Positions 16,328 through 25,627 of a stretch of DNA of 64,000 nt are shown here, piece after piece. The DNA is from an uncultured Lachnospiraceae bacterium (lineage in GTDB: Bacteria; Bacillota; Clostridia; Lachnospirales; Lachnospiraceae), in NCBI GenBank assembly GCA_934402515.1, contig CAKRTZ010000003.1:1-64000 (forward strand), in the 5' to 3' direction. Both the position numbers and the translations under genes were made by a program. Under the pieces are notes generated by a model. It saw only the letters and a list, made by a program, of their open reading frames with translations, was not told the DNA's origin and did no database searches. Each line of letters opens with the position of its first letter. The stretch's first letter is position 1.

Positions 16328-18490
16328 ATGAAAATCATTAAAAGAAGTGGTGCGGAGGCTAGTTTTGACCTTTCCAAGATCATTATAGCTATCCAGAAGG
16401 CAAACAAGAGTGTCAAACAAGGGGACCGGATGCCGGAGAGTGACATTCTGGAAATTGCCAATAAAGTGGAGCAGGATTGTCTTGCTTTGAAGCGTTCTCC
16501 CAGCGTGGAAGAAATTCAGGATATGGTAGAGAACGAACTGATGGATCGTCAGGTTTTTGCGGTAGCCCGTAATTATATTACCTATCGTTATCGTCGTGCG
16601 CTGGTACGTAAATCAAATTCTACGGATGAACAGATTTTAAGTCTGTTGGAGTGTAATAACGAGGAAGCCAAGCAGGAGAATTCCAATAAAAATCCGACCG
16701 TAAACAGTGTCCAGCGTGACTATATGGCGGGAGAGGTGTCTAAGGATATTACCCGTCGGTTCCTTTTGCCGGAGGATGTGGTAGAAGCTCATGAGAAAGG
16801 AATCATTCACTTCCATGATGCAGACTATTTTGCACAGCACATGCACAACTGCTGTCTGGTCAATTTGGAAGATATGCTGCAGAACGGAACCGTAGTCAGT
16901 GAGACCATGATTGATACACCCAAAAGCTTTTCTACGGCATGTAATATTGCAACGCAATCTATCGCACAGATAGCAAGCTCCCAGTATGGCGGACAAAGCA
17001 TTTCCCTGGCACATCTGGCGCCCTTTGTACAGGTCAGCCGTGAAAAATTCCGTAAGAGTGTCCGTGAGGAACTGGAGGCAGTGGGAGAGGATGTATCCGA
17101 AGAAAAAATCAATGCCATTGCGGAAATGCGTGTGAAAGATGAGATCAAACGTGGTGTGCAGATGATTCAGTATCAGGTAATTACTCTGATGACCACTAAT
17201 GGACAGGCTCCCTTTGTCACTGTATTTATGTATCTGGATGAGGTGCCTGCAGGGCAGATCAGGGAGGATTTGGCAGCTGTTATCGAAGAAGTGCTGAATC
17301 AACGTATTCAGGGGGTAAAAAATGAAAAGGGTGTTTATATTACACCAGCATTCCCCAAGCTGATTTATGTATTGGAAGAGGATAATATCCATGAGGATTC
17401 CAAATACTGGTATTTAACAAAACTGGCAGCTAAGTGTACAGCCAAGAGAATGGTTCCGGATTATATTTCCGAGAAAATCATGAAGAAACTGAAGGATGGA
17501 AATTGCTATCCTTGTATGGGATGTCGTTCTTTCCTTACGGTCTATAAGGATGAAGAAAACAAACCCAAATTCTACGGACGCTTCAATCAGGGGGTTGTTA
17601 CCTTAAATCTGGTAGATGTGGCTTGTTCCTCCAACCGGGATATGGAGTTATTCTGGAAAATTCTGGATGAGCGATTGGAACTTTGTAAAAAAGCACTGAT
17701 GTGCAGACATAACCGTTTGAAGGGAACCTTATCGGATGTGGCGCCGATTCTCTGGCAGTATGGAGCGCTTGCCCGTTTGAAGAAGGGTGAGAAAATTGAT
17801 AAACTGCTGTATCATGGTTACTCCACGATTTCTTTGGGGTATGCGGGGCTTTGTGAATGTACCCGTTATATGACCGGAAGATCCCATACGGATCCCAAGG
17901 TTACTCCTTTCGCGTTAAAGGTAATGCAGCGCCTTAATGATGCATGTAAGCAGTGGAGAGAAGAAACCAATATTGATTTCAGTTTGTATGGAACGCCGTT
18001 GGAATCCACAACCTACAAATTTGCCAAGTGCTTACAGAAGCGTTTCGGCATCATTGAAGGGGTAACGGATCGGAACTATATCACAAACAGTTATCATGTT
18101 CATGTAACCGAGCCGATTGATGCCTTTGAAAAGTTGAAATTCGAGGCACAATTCCAGGAATTGTCTCCGGGCGGAGCCATCAGTTATGTGGAGGTTCCGA
18201 ATATGCAGGACAATCTGGATGCTGTTTTAAGTGTGATGAAATATATTTATGATCACATCATGTATGCAGAGCTGAATACGAAAAGTGATTATTGCCAGAA
18301 ATGCGGATATGGCGGAGAAATTCAGATTGTTACCGATGATGACGGAAAACTGGTTTGGGAGTGCCCGAACTGCGGAAACCGGGATCAGGATACCATGAAT
18401 GTGGCAAGGCGTACCTGTGGTTATATTGGAACCCAGTACTGGAATCAGGGACGTACCCAGGAAATCAAAGAGCGTGTCCTTCATTTATAA
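16328..18490 (+). CDS. nrdD: Anaerobic (class III) ribonucleoside-triphosphate reductase
   Basis: The 720-residue glycyl-radical enzyme reduces NTPs to dNTPs under anoxia. It starts with an ATP-cone (about 1-95, MKIIKRSGAEASFDLSKI). The catalytic barrel follows (HFHDADYFAQHMHNCCLVN, MGCRSFL). Near the C-terminus are a four-cysteine zinc site (CQKCGYGGE and CPNCGNRD) and the glycyl-radical motif RTCGYIGTQYWNQGR. The ATP cone implies allosteric dATP control, matching the NrdR box upstream. The activase nrdG is 17 bp downstream. Length is normal for the family. Confidence 0.97.
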   Translation: MKIIKRSGAEASFDLSKIIIAIQKANKSVKQGDRMPESDILEIANKVEQDCLALKRSPSVEEIQDMVENELMDRQVFAVARNYITYRYRRALVRKSNSTDEQILSLLECNNEEAKQENSNKNPTVNSVQRDYMAGEVSKDITRRFLLPEDVVEAHEKGIIHFHDADYFAQHMHNCCLVNLEDMLQNGTVVSETMIDTPKSFSTACNIATQSIAQIASSQYGGQSISLAHLAPFVQVSREKFRKSVREELEAVGEDVSEEKINAIAEMRVKDEIKRGVQMIQYQVITLMTTNGQAPFVTVFMYLDEVPAGQIREDLAAVIEEVLNQRIQGVKNEKGVYITPAFPKLIYVLEEDNIHEDSKYWYLTKLAAKCTAKRMVPDYISEKIMKKLKDGNCYPCMGCRSFLTVYKDEENKPKFYGRFNQGVVTLNLVDVACSSNRDMELFWKILDERLELCKKALMCRHNRLKGTLSDVAPILWQYGALARLKKGEKIDKLLYHGYSTISLGYAGLCECTRYMTGRSHTDPKVTPFALKVMQRLNDACKQWREETNIDFSLYGTPLESTTYKFAKCLQKRFGIIEGVTDRNYITNSYHVHVTEPIDAFEKLKFEAQFQELSPGGAISYVEVPNMQDNLDAVLSVMKYIYDHIMYAELNTKSDYCQKCGYGGEIQIVTDDDGKLVWECPNCGNRDQDTMNVARRTCGYIGTQYWNQGRTQEIKERVLHL

Positions 18491-18507
18491 GGTATAAAGG
18501 AAATTTT

Positions 18508-19029
18508 ATGAATTTTGCGGAAATTAAGAAATGCGATATTGCCAATGGACCGGGGGTGCGGGTTTCCCTGTTTGTCAGTGGCTGCACCCACCATTGTCCA
18601 GGCTGTTTCAACGAAATCGCATGGGATTTTTCCTATGGAAATCCCTTTACTGCTGAAATACAAAAAGAATTATTGACAGCATTAGCCCCCTCCTATATCA
18701 GGGGGCTTACGCTGTTAGGTGGAGAACCCTTGGAGCGAGTCAATCAACAGGGGCTTCTTCCTTTTTTGAAAAAGGTAAAAGAAACCTATCCGGAGAAAGA
18801 TATCTGGTGCTATACCGGCTATCGTTTGGAAGAAGATATTATGGGCCGGATGTTAGAGCAATGGGAAGAGACAAAGGAAATGCTTTCCATGATTGATGTA
18901 CTGGTAGATGGCCGCTTTGAAGAACGATTAAAGGATATCAGCCTGCGTTTTCGGGGTTCCAGTAACCAGAGATTGATCGATCTGAAACAGACGCTGCAGA
19001 AAGGAGAGGTCATTCTATGGGACGAGTGA
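18508..19029 (+). CDS. nrdG: Anaerobic ribonucleotide reductase activating protein
   Basis: The 173-residue radical-SAM activase generates the glycyl radical on NrdD. Its cluster motif CTHHCPGC (near residue 27) has the CxxxCxxC spacing. GPGVRVSLFVSGC before it and LTLLGGEPLE after it are typical NrdG sequences. I chose the ATG at 18508, after ATAAAGGAAA, since the longer in-frame stretch lies within nrdD. The last 13 nt overlap the start of the cardiolipin synthase gene. Confidence 0.95.
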   Translation: MNFAEIKKCDIANGPGVRVSLFVSGCTHHCPGCFNEIAWDFSYGNPFTAEIQKELLTALAPSYIRGLTLLGGEPLERVNQQGLLPFLKKVKETYPEKDIWCYTGYRLEEDIMGRMLEQWEETKEMLSMIDVLVDGRFEERLKDISLRFRGSSNQRLIDLKQTLQKGEVILWDE

Positions 19030-20558
19030 TTAAAAAAATCGGAAGTACCTTATTGTCACGGCTGGTTATTACCGCGCTTCTGGTTTTGCTTCAGGTTTTG
19101 TTTGTGGGCTTTGAAATCTGGAAGCTGAGCAGTTACTATGTTTATATTGATATTGTTCTGCGTATTCTTAGCTTTGGAGCTGTGATTTTTTTGCTCTATC
19201 GGCATTCCAATGCTTCGGTGAAAATTTCCTGGATTGTTTTGATCTTGTCCGTACCGTTATTAGGTGGACTGATTTATATTTTGTTTGGTCACGTGTTTAT
19301 GTTTAAACGTCTGCGCAAAAACGTAGATCGTGCAGAAAAAGCCACGAAGGAGTCTTATCATCCGCAAAATCAGGTCTGGAATGAGATTGCTGCGGAGAAT
19401 AAGAAGGTAGCAAATCTCTGTTATTACATCGGAAATTATTCCTATACTCCTGTATATAAAAATACGAAAAATACGTACTTCAAGATCGGTGAGGAATACT
19501 GGTATTCTCTATTAAAGGATCTGGAAAAAGCAGAGAAATTTATCTTTGTTGAATACTTTATTCTGGAAGAAGGGGATATGTGGGATTCCGTACATGAAAT
19601 TCTGCGGCGTAAGGTTGCAGAGGGCGTGGAAGTACGTGTCATGTATGATGATGTAGGAAGTGTGTTTGTCCTGCCTAACCATTATGATGAGCAGCTGGAG
19701 CGGGAAGGAATTAAGAGTGTAGCATTTAATAAGCTGTTTCCGCTCATGGCCATTATTTTAAACAATCGTGATCATCGGAAAATTGTGTCCATTGATGGAA
19801 AGATTGCCTATACCGGTGGTGTAAACATGGCGGATGAGTATATTAACCATAAAGTGAAATACGGACACTGGAAAGACACAGGAATCCGTGTAGAGGGTGA
19901 AGCTGCCCGGAGCTTTACGGTCATGTTTTTGCAGATGTGGAATGCCATGCGTCCTACGGAGGCAGATTATTCCCCTTATTTGGTTGATTTTCCTGCGGAC
20001 AGTTTCCGGGATGGTTATGTGCAGCCCTATGGAGACTCACCTTTAGATAATGAAACGTTGGGTGAGAATATTTACATGAATATTATCAATGAAGCGAAGC
20101 ATTATGTGTGGCTGTATACACCGTATCTCATTGTGGATGATGCCATGATCCAGGCTTTATGTCTGGCTGCAAAGAGGGGCGTTGATGTGCGGATTGTGAC
20201 ACCGGGCATTCCGGATAAAAAGTTTGCCTATTGGCTGACCCAGTCCAATTATAGTGCGTTGATTCAAGCCGGTGTGCGGATTTTACAATACACGCCGGGA
20301 TTTATCCATGCGAAGTGTTTTTTGAGTGATGATGAAATTGCCACGGTCGGTACGATCAACATGGATTATCGAAGCTTTTATCATCATTTTGAATGTGGAA
20401 CATTCCTGTATAAGACCAGTGTGACGGAAAGTCTGAAAGAAGATATGTTGGAAGTGTTTGCTGTTTGTGAGGAAGTAACACCAGATTGGCTGAAACAGCA
20501 TTTTGCCACAAATTTTCTTTTTGGACCGTTATTAAAGTTAACGGCTCCCTTATTTTAA
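19017..20558 (+). CDS. cls: Cardiolipin synthase
   Basis: The 513-residue membrane enzyme joins two phosphatidylglycerol molecules into cardiolipin. Two or three N-terminal hydrophobic segments (about 10-100) anchor it. Two phospholipase-D HKD motifs follow: HRKIVSIDGKIAYTGG near residue 257 and HAKCFLSDDEIATVGTINMD near 430. RBS AAAGGAGAGG lies within nrdG, whose end it overlaps by 13 nt. Nothing in the sequence connects its function to nucleotide reduction, so the coupling is probably one of expression only. Confidence 0.93.
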   Translation: MGRVIKKIGSTLLSRLVITALLVLLQVLFVGFEIWKLSSYYVYIDIVLRILSFGAVIFLLYRHSNASVKISWIVLILSVPLLGGLIYILFGHVFMFKRLRKNVDRAEKATKESYHPQNQVWNEIAAENKKVANLCYYIGNYSYTPVYKNTKNTYFKIGEEYWYSLLKDLEKAEKFIFVEYFILEEGDMWDSVHEILRRKVAEGVEVRVMYDDVGSVFVLPNHYDEQLEREGIKSVAFNKLFPLMAIILNNRDHRKIVSIDGKIAYTGGVNMADEYINHKVKYGHWKDTGIRVEGEAARSFTVMFLQMWNAMRPTEADYSPYLVDFPADSFRDGYVQPYGDSPLDNETLGENIYMNIINEAKHYVWLYTPYLIVDDAMIQALCLAAKRGVDVRIVTPGIPDKKFAYWLTQSNYSALIQAGVRILQYTPGFIHAKCFLSDDEIATVGTINMDYRSFYHHFECGTFLYKTSVTESLKEDMLEVFAVCEEVTPDWLKQHFATNFLFGPLLKLTAPLF

Positions 20559-20598
20559 ACAGCAGTATCAACAAATGACATGAGGAGGAAACTGTACG

Positions 20599-21852
20599 AT
20601 GGCAGACATCAGACCATTTCAGGCAATCAGACCGGCGAAGGAGCGCGTTGCAGACATTGCGGAACTTCCCTATGATGTGTTTAACAGAGAGGAAGCACGA
20701 ACTCTTGTAGAGAAGCGCCCCCATTCTTTTCTTGCAATTGACCGCCCGGAGACCCAGTTCGAGCCGGAGCATAATATGTACGCAGATGAGGTTTATGCCA
20801 AGGCAAAGGAAATGCTTTGGGACTGGGTGAAGGATGGCAGTTTCATTCAGGATGATAAACCTTGCTATTACATCTATCAGTTGACTATGGATGGAAGGAC
20901 ACAGACAGGAATTTGTGCCTGTGCTTCCATTGAAGATTACGAAAATGGTGTGATCAAAAAACACGAAAATACCCGTGCGGAAAAAGAACAGGACAGGATT
21001 CGCCATGTGGATACCTGTAATGCACAGACCGGTCCGATTTTTCTGGCGTACCGGGCCAATGAGAAAATCGGAAAGATCGTAAAAGAATGTATGGAAAAGG
21101 AACCTTTATACGATTTACACCGTGAAGACGGAACCCGCCATACGGTCTGGATTATGGATGCGCCGGAACAGATTGGGGCGATTCAGAATGCCTTTGCGGA
21201 AATACAGAATATTTATATTGCAGACGGGCATCATCGTTGTGCTTCCGCAGTGAAGGTAGGACTGAAACGTGCAGCAGAAAATCCCAATGATACCGGATCA
21301 GAAGCTTATCATTATTTCTTATCCGTTTTGTTCCCGGATAAAGATCTGATGATTATGGATTATAACCGGGTAGTGAAAGATTTGAACGGACTTTCGGAAG
21401 AGGAATTTCTGCATAAACTGGAACAGGCGTTTCTGGTAACCAAGGCAGGAAGCGGGGATTGTCCGGCAGAATATCGGAAACCGGAGAAAAAGGGTGAATT
21501 CGGTTTATACTTAAAAGATGGCTGGTATCGTCTGCAGATCCGCCCGGAATTTACCAGTGAGGATCCGGTTGAGGGATTGGATGTGTCTTTATTACAGAAT
21601 CATTTGCTAGCGCCTATTCTGGGAATTCTTGATCCTAAGACGGATGGCAGAATTGATTTTGTAGGAGGAATCAGAGGGATGGAAGAACTGGAGCGAAGAG
21701 TGGCTGGAGATTGTGTGGTTGCCTTTTCCTTATATCCAACTTCTATTCAGGAGCTGTTTGCTGTGGCAGATGCAGGAAAACTGATGCCCCCGAAATCAAC
21801 CTGGTTTGAGCCGAAACTGTTAAGCGGAATTTTCATCCATTCCTTAGCATAG
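20599..21852 (+). CDS. DUF1015 family protein
   Basis: The 417-residue protein matches DUF1015 along its whole length. The N-terminus DIRPFQAIRPAKERVADIAELPYDVFNREEAR, the segment ENGVIKKHENTRAEKEQDR, the motif IADGHHRCASAVKVG near residue 212, and the C-terminal MPPKSTWFEPKLLSGIFIHSL are all characteristic. The family is sometimes linked to serine/phosphoserine metabolism or SerC-SerA loci, but no biochemical role is established. The ADGHHR motif suggests a nucleotide or metal site. A strong AGGAGG RBS precedes the ATG. It follows cls by about 40 bp with no terminator visible. Confidence 0.9.
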   Translation: MADIRPFQAIRPAKERVADIAELPYDVFNREEARTLVEKRPHSFLAIDRPETQFEPEHNMYADEVYAKAKEMLWDWVKDGSFIQDDKPCYYIYQLTMDGRTQTGICACASIEDYENGVIKKHENTRAEKEQDRIRHVDTCNAQTGPIFLAYRANEKIGKIVKECMEKEPLYDLHREDGTRHTVWIMDAPEQIGAIQNAFAEIQNIYIADGHHRCASAVKVGLKRAAENPNDTGSEAYHYFLSVLFPDKDLMIMDYNRVVKDLNGLSEEEFLHKLEQAFLVTKAGSGDCPAEYRKPEKKGEFGLYLKDGWYRLQIRPEFTSEDPVEGLDVSLLQNHLLAPILGILDPKTDGRIDFVGGIRGMEELERRVAGDCVVAFSLYPTSIQELFAVADAGKLMPPKSTWFEPKLLSGIFIHSLA

Positions 21853-21907
21853 GTATGCTAAATGAATAATGTATGACAGATATCATGGTTTGGAAAGGAA
21901 ATAAACA

Positions 21908-22789
21908 ATGTTTTTTGAGAATGATCAAGGTGGTGTGGTAGATGAAATTCTGGAAACACCCCAGGTGGATCCCACTGTAATTCAAAAGTTTCTGGAGGAA
22001 TTGCCGGATAAGCTGTTACATTTTGGAGTAAAGGTATTGATTGCTGCACTGGTGTTTATGATTGGGGTGCAGGGGATCAGGCTGATAAGAAAACTGGTTC
22101 ACACCTCGATGGAACGCCATAACACAGATATAGGTGTGCGGCAGTTTGCCGATTCTTTCCTGAAATATGCCTTATATATTCTTTTAATTTTTCTGATTGC
22201 TTCCGGTTTTGGTTTCAATGTGGCAAGCATGGTGGCTTTGCTGGGATCCGCCGGTGTGACCATCGGTCTGGCATTACAAGGAAGCCTGTCCAATCTGGCA
22301 GGAGGGGTACTGATTCTTTTATTGAAGCCTTTCCGGGTGGGAGATTATATTGTTGAAAACTCCGGAAAAAATGAGGGGACTGTGAAAGCAATCCAGATCT
22401 TTTATACCACATTAGAGACATTGGATAATCATATTGTTATGGTTCCAAACGGAAGCTTAGCCGGTAGCAGTGTCATCAATTTTTCCAGTAATCCGAAAAG
22501 AAGAATGCTGGCAAAAGTAGGAATTTCTTATAATTCGGATATCCGTATGGCAAAGGATGTGATTCAGAAAGTGTTGTCGGAGGAACCCCGTGTCCTGCAG
22601 GAGGAACCGAAGCAGGTGTTTGTGGATGAATTGGGAGACAGTGCTGTCATCTTAGGTGTGAGATGTACGTTCCGAAATGAGGACTACTGGGAGGGAAAAT
22701 GGGCGGTTACAGAAAGAATCAAGCTGGCTTTAGATGAAGCCGGTGTACAGATTCCCTTCCCCCAGTTGGATGTGCATATGGATAAGTAA
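21908..22789 (+). CDS. mscS: Small-conductance mechanosensitive channel (MscS family)
   Basis: The 293-residue protein has three transmembrane helices (about 37-130). The pore-lining third helix carries the Gly/Ala pattern FGFNVASMVALLGSAGVTIGLALQGSLSNLAGGVLILLLKPF. The MscS beta domain (VGDYIVENSGKNEGTVKAIQIFYTTLETLDNHIVMVPNG) and the alpha/beta C-terminal domain follow. MscS channels open on membrane tension to release osmolytes. A hydrophilic N-terminal segment of about 30 residues precedes the first helix. Confidence 0.94.
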   Translation: MFFENDQGGVVDEILETPQVDPTVIQKFLEELPDKLLHFGVKVLIAALVFMIGVQGIRLIRKLVHTSMERHNTDIGVRQFADSFLKYALYILLIFLIASGFGFNVASMVALLGSAGVTIGLALQGSLSNLAGGVLILLLKPFRVGDYIVENSGKNEGTVKAIQIFYTTLETLDNHIVMVPNGSLAGSSVINFSSNPKRRMLAKVGISYNSDIRMAKDVIQKVLSEEPRVLQEEPKQVFVDELGDSAVILGVRCTFRNEDYWEGKWAVTERIKLALDEAGVQIPFPQLDVHMDK

Positions 22790-22847
22790 ATTAGTTCTTG
22801 CAACTGCAATATTTCCACACATTTCCACACATGATTAAAATTTGTCC

Positions 22848-22876
22848 TTGCAAAAGCCTTACGGTTCATATATAAT
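22848..22876 (+). promoter_or_regulatory. Promoter of tRNA-Thr
   Basis: TTGCAA (22848-22853), 17 bp, and a perfect TATAAT (22871-22876), 35 bp before the mature tRNA. Confidence 0.75.
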
Positions 22877-22910
22877 AGCATATGTTGATTTACCTTTGCA
22901 GGTCAGATAA

Positions 22911-22983
22911 GCTGAAATAGCTCAGTCGGTAGAGCACTTCACTCGTAATGAAGGGGTCGTGAGTTCGAGTCTCATTTTCAGCT
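22911..22983 (+). tRNA. tRNA-Thr (CGT anticodon)
   Basis: The acceptor arm GCTGAAA (22911-22917) pairs with TTTCAGC (22976-22982). The D-arm contains TAGCTCAGTCGGTAGAGCA. The anticodon stem CTTCA/TGAAG encloses CTCGTAA, anticodon CGT (reads ACG, threonine). The T-loop is TTCGAGT. CCA is not encoded. Confidence 0.95.
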
Positions 22984-22992
22984 TTTTATTTG

Positions 22993-23022
22993 AAAAGGCA
23001 TACCGTTTCCGGTATGCCTTTT
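22993..23022. terminator. Bidirectional terminator between tRNA-Thr and the epimerase gene
   Basis: AAAAGGCATACCG (22993-23005) and CGGTATGCCTTTT (23010-23022) form a 13-bp stem with a TTTC loop and A/T runs on both sides. It can serve the tRNA on plus and the epimerase gene on minus. Confidence 0.9.
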
Positions 23023-23040
23023 GTCATGTCTGTATTATTT

Positions 23041-24135
23041 CTACCAAGCAATCGGTTGTAATCCGTCAATACCGGTAATGCCAAGTCCCGGTGCATCGGA
23101 AACGGTAATATCCTTTTCCTGGAAAACGGCACCGCCGTGAACAGGATCAACCTTACAGAGAACAGGGCCGTCCAAGTCAATGCGGGTGATAATTTGTTTC
23201 GCACATGCCAGATGTACGGCAGCATTGACGCTGACCTTTGCCTCCAACATGCAGCCAATCATACATTCCACGCCATAAACCTCTGCGGCAGAGGCAATCT
23301 TTAAGGCGTTGTAGATTCCACCGCATTTCATCAGCTTAATATTGACTAAATCAGCGGCACGCATCTGCATGATGGTCAAGGCATCTTCGGGAGAGAAGAC
23401 ACTTTCATCGGCAAGTACCGGCACATAGGAATGTTCGGTGACATATTTCATGCCCTCGAAGTCATGGGCTTTCACCGGCTGTTCCACGAATTCAATGTCT
23501 AATCCCTTTTCCTGCATCTGGTTTAACAGACGGACAGCCTCTCTGGCAGTCCAGCCCTGGTTGGCGTCAATGCGGATGCACAGGTCAGAACCTACCGCTT
23601 TGCGGACAGCCAGGAGACGTTCCAAATCTTTGTTTGCATCCTTGCCTACTTTGATTTTCAGGCAGTCGTAGCCGCGCTCCTTGGCATTTAAAGCATCCAG
23701 AGCCATTTTCTCCGGCTCGTTGACACTGATGGTAATATCGGTGACGATGGATTTACGGGAACCACCTAATAATTTATAAACAGGAATCTGATATAACTGA
23801 CCGTATAAATCCCACAGTGCCATATCCACCGCAGCCTTTGCGCTGGTGTTTTTCACAATGGAAGCTTGCAGGGTAAGCATGAGGTTTTCAAAATCGTCAA
23901 TATCCATACCTTTTAATTTCGGTGCAATATGGTCACGGATGGCACCGATGATAGAGCCTGTGGTATCGCCAGTGACAGGACCGGTGGGCGGTGCCTCGCC
24001 ATAGCCTTTGTTACCGGTATCGGTAAGGATTTCCACAATTACATCTTCCACGGAATTTACAGTCCGCAGTGCGGTTTTAAAAGGCACGCGAAGGGGGACG
24101 GAAATGGTGTAAAGCCGGATGTCAGTTATTTTCAT
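23041..24135 (-). CDS. Dipeptide epimerase (L-Ala-D/L-Glu epimerase-like), enolase superfamily
   Basis: The 364-residue protein belongs to the muconate-lactonizing-enzyme subgroup. The capping domain is about residues 1-115. The barrel shows the catalytic KIKVGK near 160, metal ligands in RIDANQGW (D), EFVEQPV (E) and LADESVF (D), and the second catalytic lysine in VNIKLMKCGG. This pattern is that of L-Ala-D/L-Glu epimerases, which recycle murein peptides. Related enzymes act on other dipeptides, so exact specificity is unproven. It is transcribed alone, opposite to its neighbours. Confidence 0.87.
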   Translation of the reverse strand: MKITDIRLYTISVPLRVPFKTALRTVNSVEDVIVEILTDTGNKGYGEAPPTGPVTGDTTGSIIGAIRDHIAPKLKGMDIDDFENLMLTLQASIVKNTSAKAAVDMALWDLYGQLYQIPVYKLLGGSRKSIVTDITISVNEPEKMALDALNAKERGYDCLKIKVGKDANKDLERLLAVRKAVGSDLCIRIDANQGWTAREAVRLLNQMQEKGLDIEFVEQPVKAHDFEGMKYVTEHSYVPVLADESVFSPEDALTIMQMRAADLVNIKLMKCGGIYNALKIASAAEVYGVECMIGCMLEAKVSVNAAVHLACAKQIITRIDLDGPVLCKVDPVHGGAVFQEKDITVSDAPGLGITGIDGLQPIAW

Positions 24136-24200
24136 ACAGTTATTCTTCCTCCAGGTCTGAATTTTTCAAAGGGGTAACCCACACAGGTTACATCTTTTCC

Positions 24201-24229
24201 AGTATACCACCAGAGAAAAAGGATTGCAA
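24201..24229 (-). promoter_or_regulatory. Promoter of the dipeptide epimerase gene
   Basis: On the minus strand TTGCAA (24229-24224), 17 bp, and TATACT (24206-24201) stand about 65 bp before the ATG. It is divergent from the promoter at 24237-24265. Confidence 0.7.
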
Positions 24230-24236
24230 TTTTCCC

Positions 24237-24265
24237 TTGCACCTGGAGTGAGAAAGCGATAAAAT
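24237..24265 (+). promoter_or_regulatory. Promoter of the DUF815-HAD operon
   Basis: TTGCAC (24237-24242), 17 bp, TAAAAT (24260-24265), 36 bp upstream of the ATG at 24302. It lies 8 bp from the -35 of the divergent epimerase promoter. Confidence 0.65.
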
Positions 24266-24301
24266 GTGAGAAACTTAAGGGAACGAAAAGGAGAAACGAT
24301 A

Positions 24302-25627
24302 ATGTATCATCAGATTGCAAAGTTAATGATGTATGGCTCTTTGCGGGAGCATACTATTTTATATGAAATCGGAGAAATTTTCCGGCGTTTTGATACCCGT
24401 CCGGACAGCCAGACACCGGGGAGCAGCGATGCGGAACTGATTCGGGATATTTACACCCAGATTCGCAAATTATTAGAGGTAGCGACAGACTATGGCTTTG
24501 ACAAAAACCTGTGGCACAACTATTTGACCTTTCTTTTAATCACCAATGAAAACCCCTTCAGCCTGACCTGTGAAAAGGTGGGGGCAAACGAGGGCAGTGT
24601 CAATATTTTTGCCAAAAATGATTTCCAGGTGTTTTACAACCTGTTCCACTTTGATTTCCAACCATTGGAAGATGCCCTGGGCATTGACTGTTTCCGTACC
24701 ATTTCCCATTACCGCGCCATCGGAAAAAAAGAAATGATGTACAACAAAAATGTCAGTGAAAAGGTACAGGCATTGTCCGAGAGACTGGAAGAAGGCAAAA
24801 ATGCCGAGGATTTCTTCCGTGCTGTGACGGACTTTTATAAAGCCTACGGTGTGGGCATGTTTGGCTTGAATAAGGCGTTCCGTATCCGGGATAAGGAGAA
24901 TGGCCCTGTGGAGTTCATGGCGATTAACAACATGGAGCAGGTAGTATTAAGCGACCTGGTGGGGTACGAAATCCAGAAAAAGAAACTGCGGGAGAACACC
25001 GAGGCATTTGTGGAAGGGAAAAAGGCTAACAATGTCTTGCTTTTTGGAGACAGTGGTACCGGCAAATCCACCAGCATCAAGGCGATTGTCAATGAGTATT
25101 ATGACAGGGGACTGCGGATGATTGAGATTTACAAGCACCAGTTCAAGGATTTGTCCAATGTGATTGCCCAGATTAAAAACCGGAACTATCGGTTTATCAT
25201 TTACATGGATGACCTGTCCTTCGAGGAATTTGAAATTGAGTATAAATTCCTGAAAGCGGTGATTGAGGGCGGTGTGGAGACCAAGCCGGAAAACATTCTG
25301 ATTTATGCCACCAGTAACCGCAGACATCTTATCAAAGAAAACTGGAGTGACCGGGAAGATGTGCATAACGAGAACGGTATGCACCAGTCCGATACCATGG
25401 AAGAAAAACTGTCCCTGGTTCATCGTTTCGGCGTTACCATCAATTACTCCAAACCTTCCCAGAAGGAATATTTCAACATTGTGGTGGAATTGGCGAAAAA
25501 GCAGGGCATCCAGATGTCGGAGCAGGAGCTTTGTGCCGAGGCAAATAAATGGGAATTGTCCCACGGCGGAATCTCCGGCAGAACCGCCCAGCAATTTATC
25601 AACTATCTGGCAGGATTACAACAATGA
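24302..25627 (+). CDS. DUF815 family AAA+ ATPase
   Basis: The 441-residue protein has a roughly 210-residue N-terminal helical region. An AAA+ module follows with Walker A FGDSGTGKST near residue 253 and Walker B IIYMDDLSFE near 301. A sensor region IYATSNRRHLIKENW and the C-terminal RFGVTINYSKPSQKEYFNIV are also present. This is the DUF815 family, conserved in Firmicutes and Proteobacteria without an assigned function. I chose the ATG at 24302, after AAAAGGAGAAACGATA. Its stop overlaps the start of the HAD phosphatase gene (ATGA). Confidence 0.88.
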   Translation: MYHQIAKLMMYGSLREHTILYEIGEIFRRFDTRPDSQTPGSSDAELIRDIYTQIRKLLEVATDYGFDKNLWHNYLTFLLITNENPFSLTCEKVGANEGSVNIFAKNDFQVFYNLFHFDFQPLEDALGIDCFRTISHYRAIGKKEMMYNKNVSEKVQALSERLEEGKNAEDFFRAVTDFYKAYGVGMFGLNKAFRIRDKENGPVEFMAINNMEQVVLSDLVGYEIQKKKLRENTEAFVEGKKANNVLLFGDSGTGKSTSIKAIVNEYYDRGLRMIEIYKHQFKDLSNVIAQIKNRNYRFIIYMDDLSFEEFEIEYKFLKAVIEGGVETKPENILIYATSNRRHLIKENWSDREDVHNENGMHQSDTMEEKLSLVHRFGVTINYSKPSQKEYFNIVVELAKKQGIQMSEQELCAEANKWELSHGGISGRTAQQFINYLAGLQQ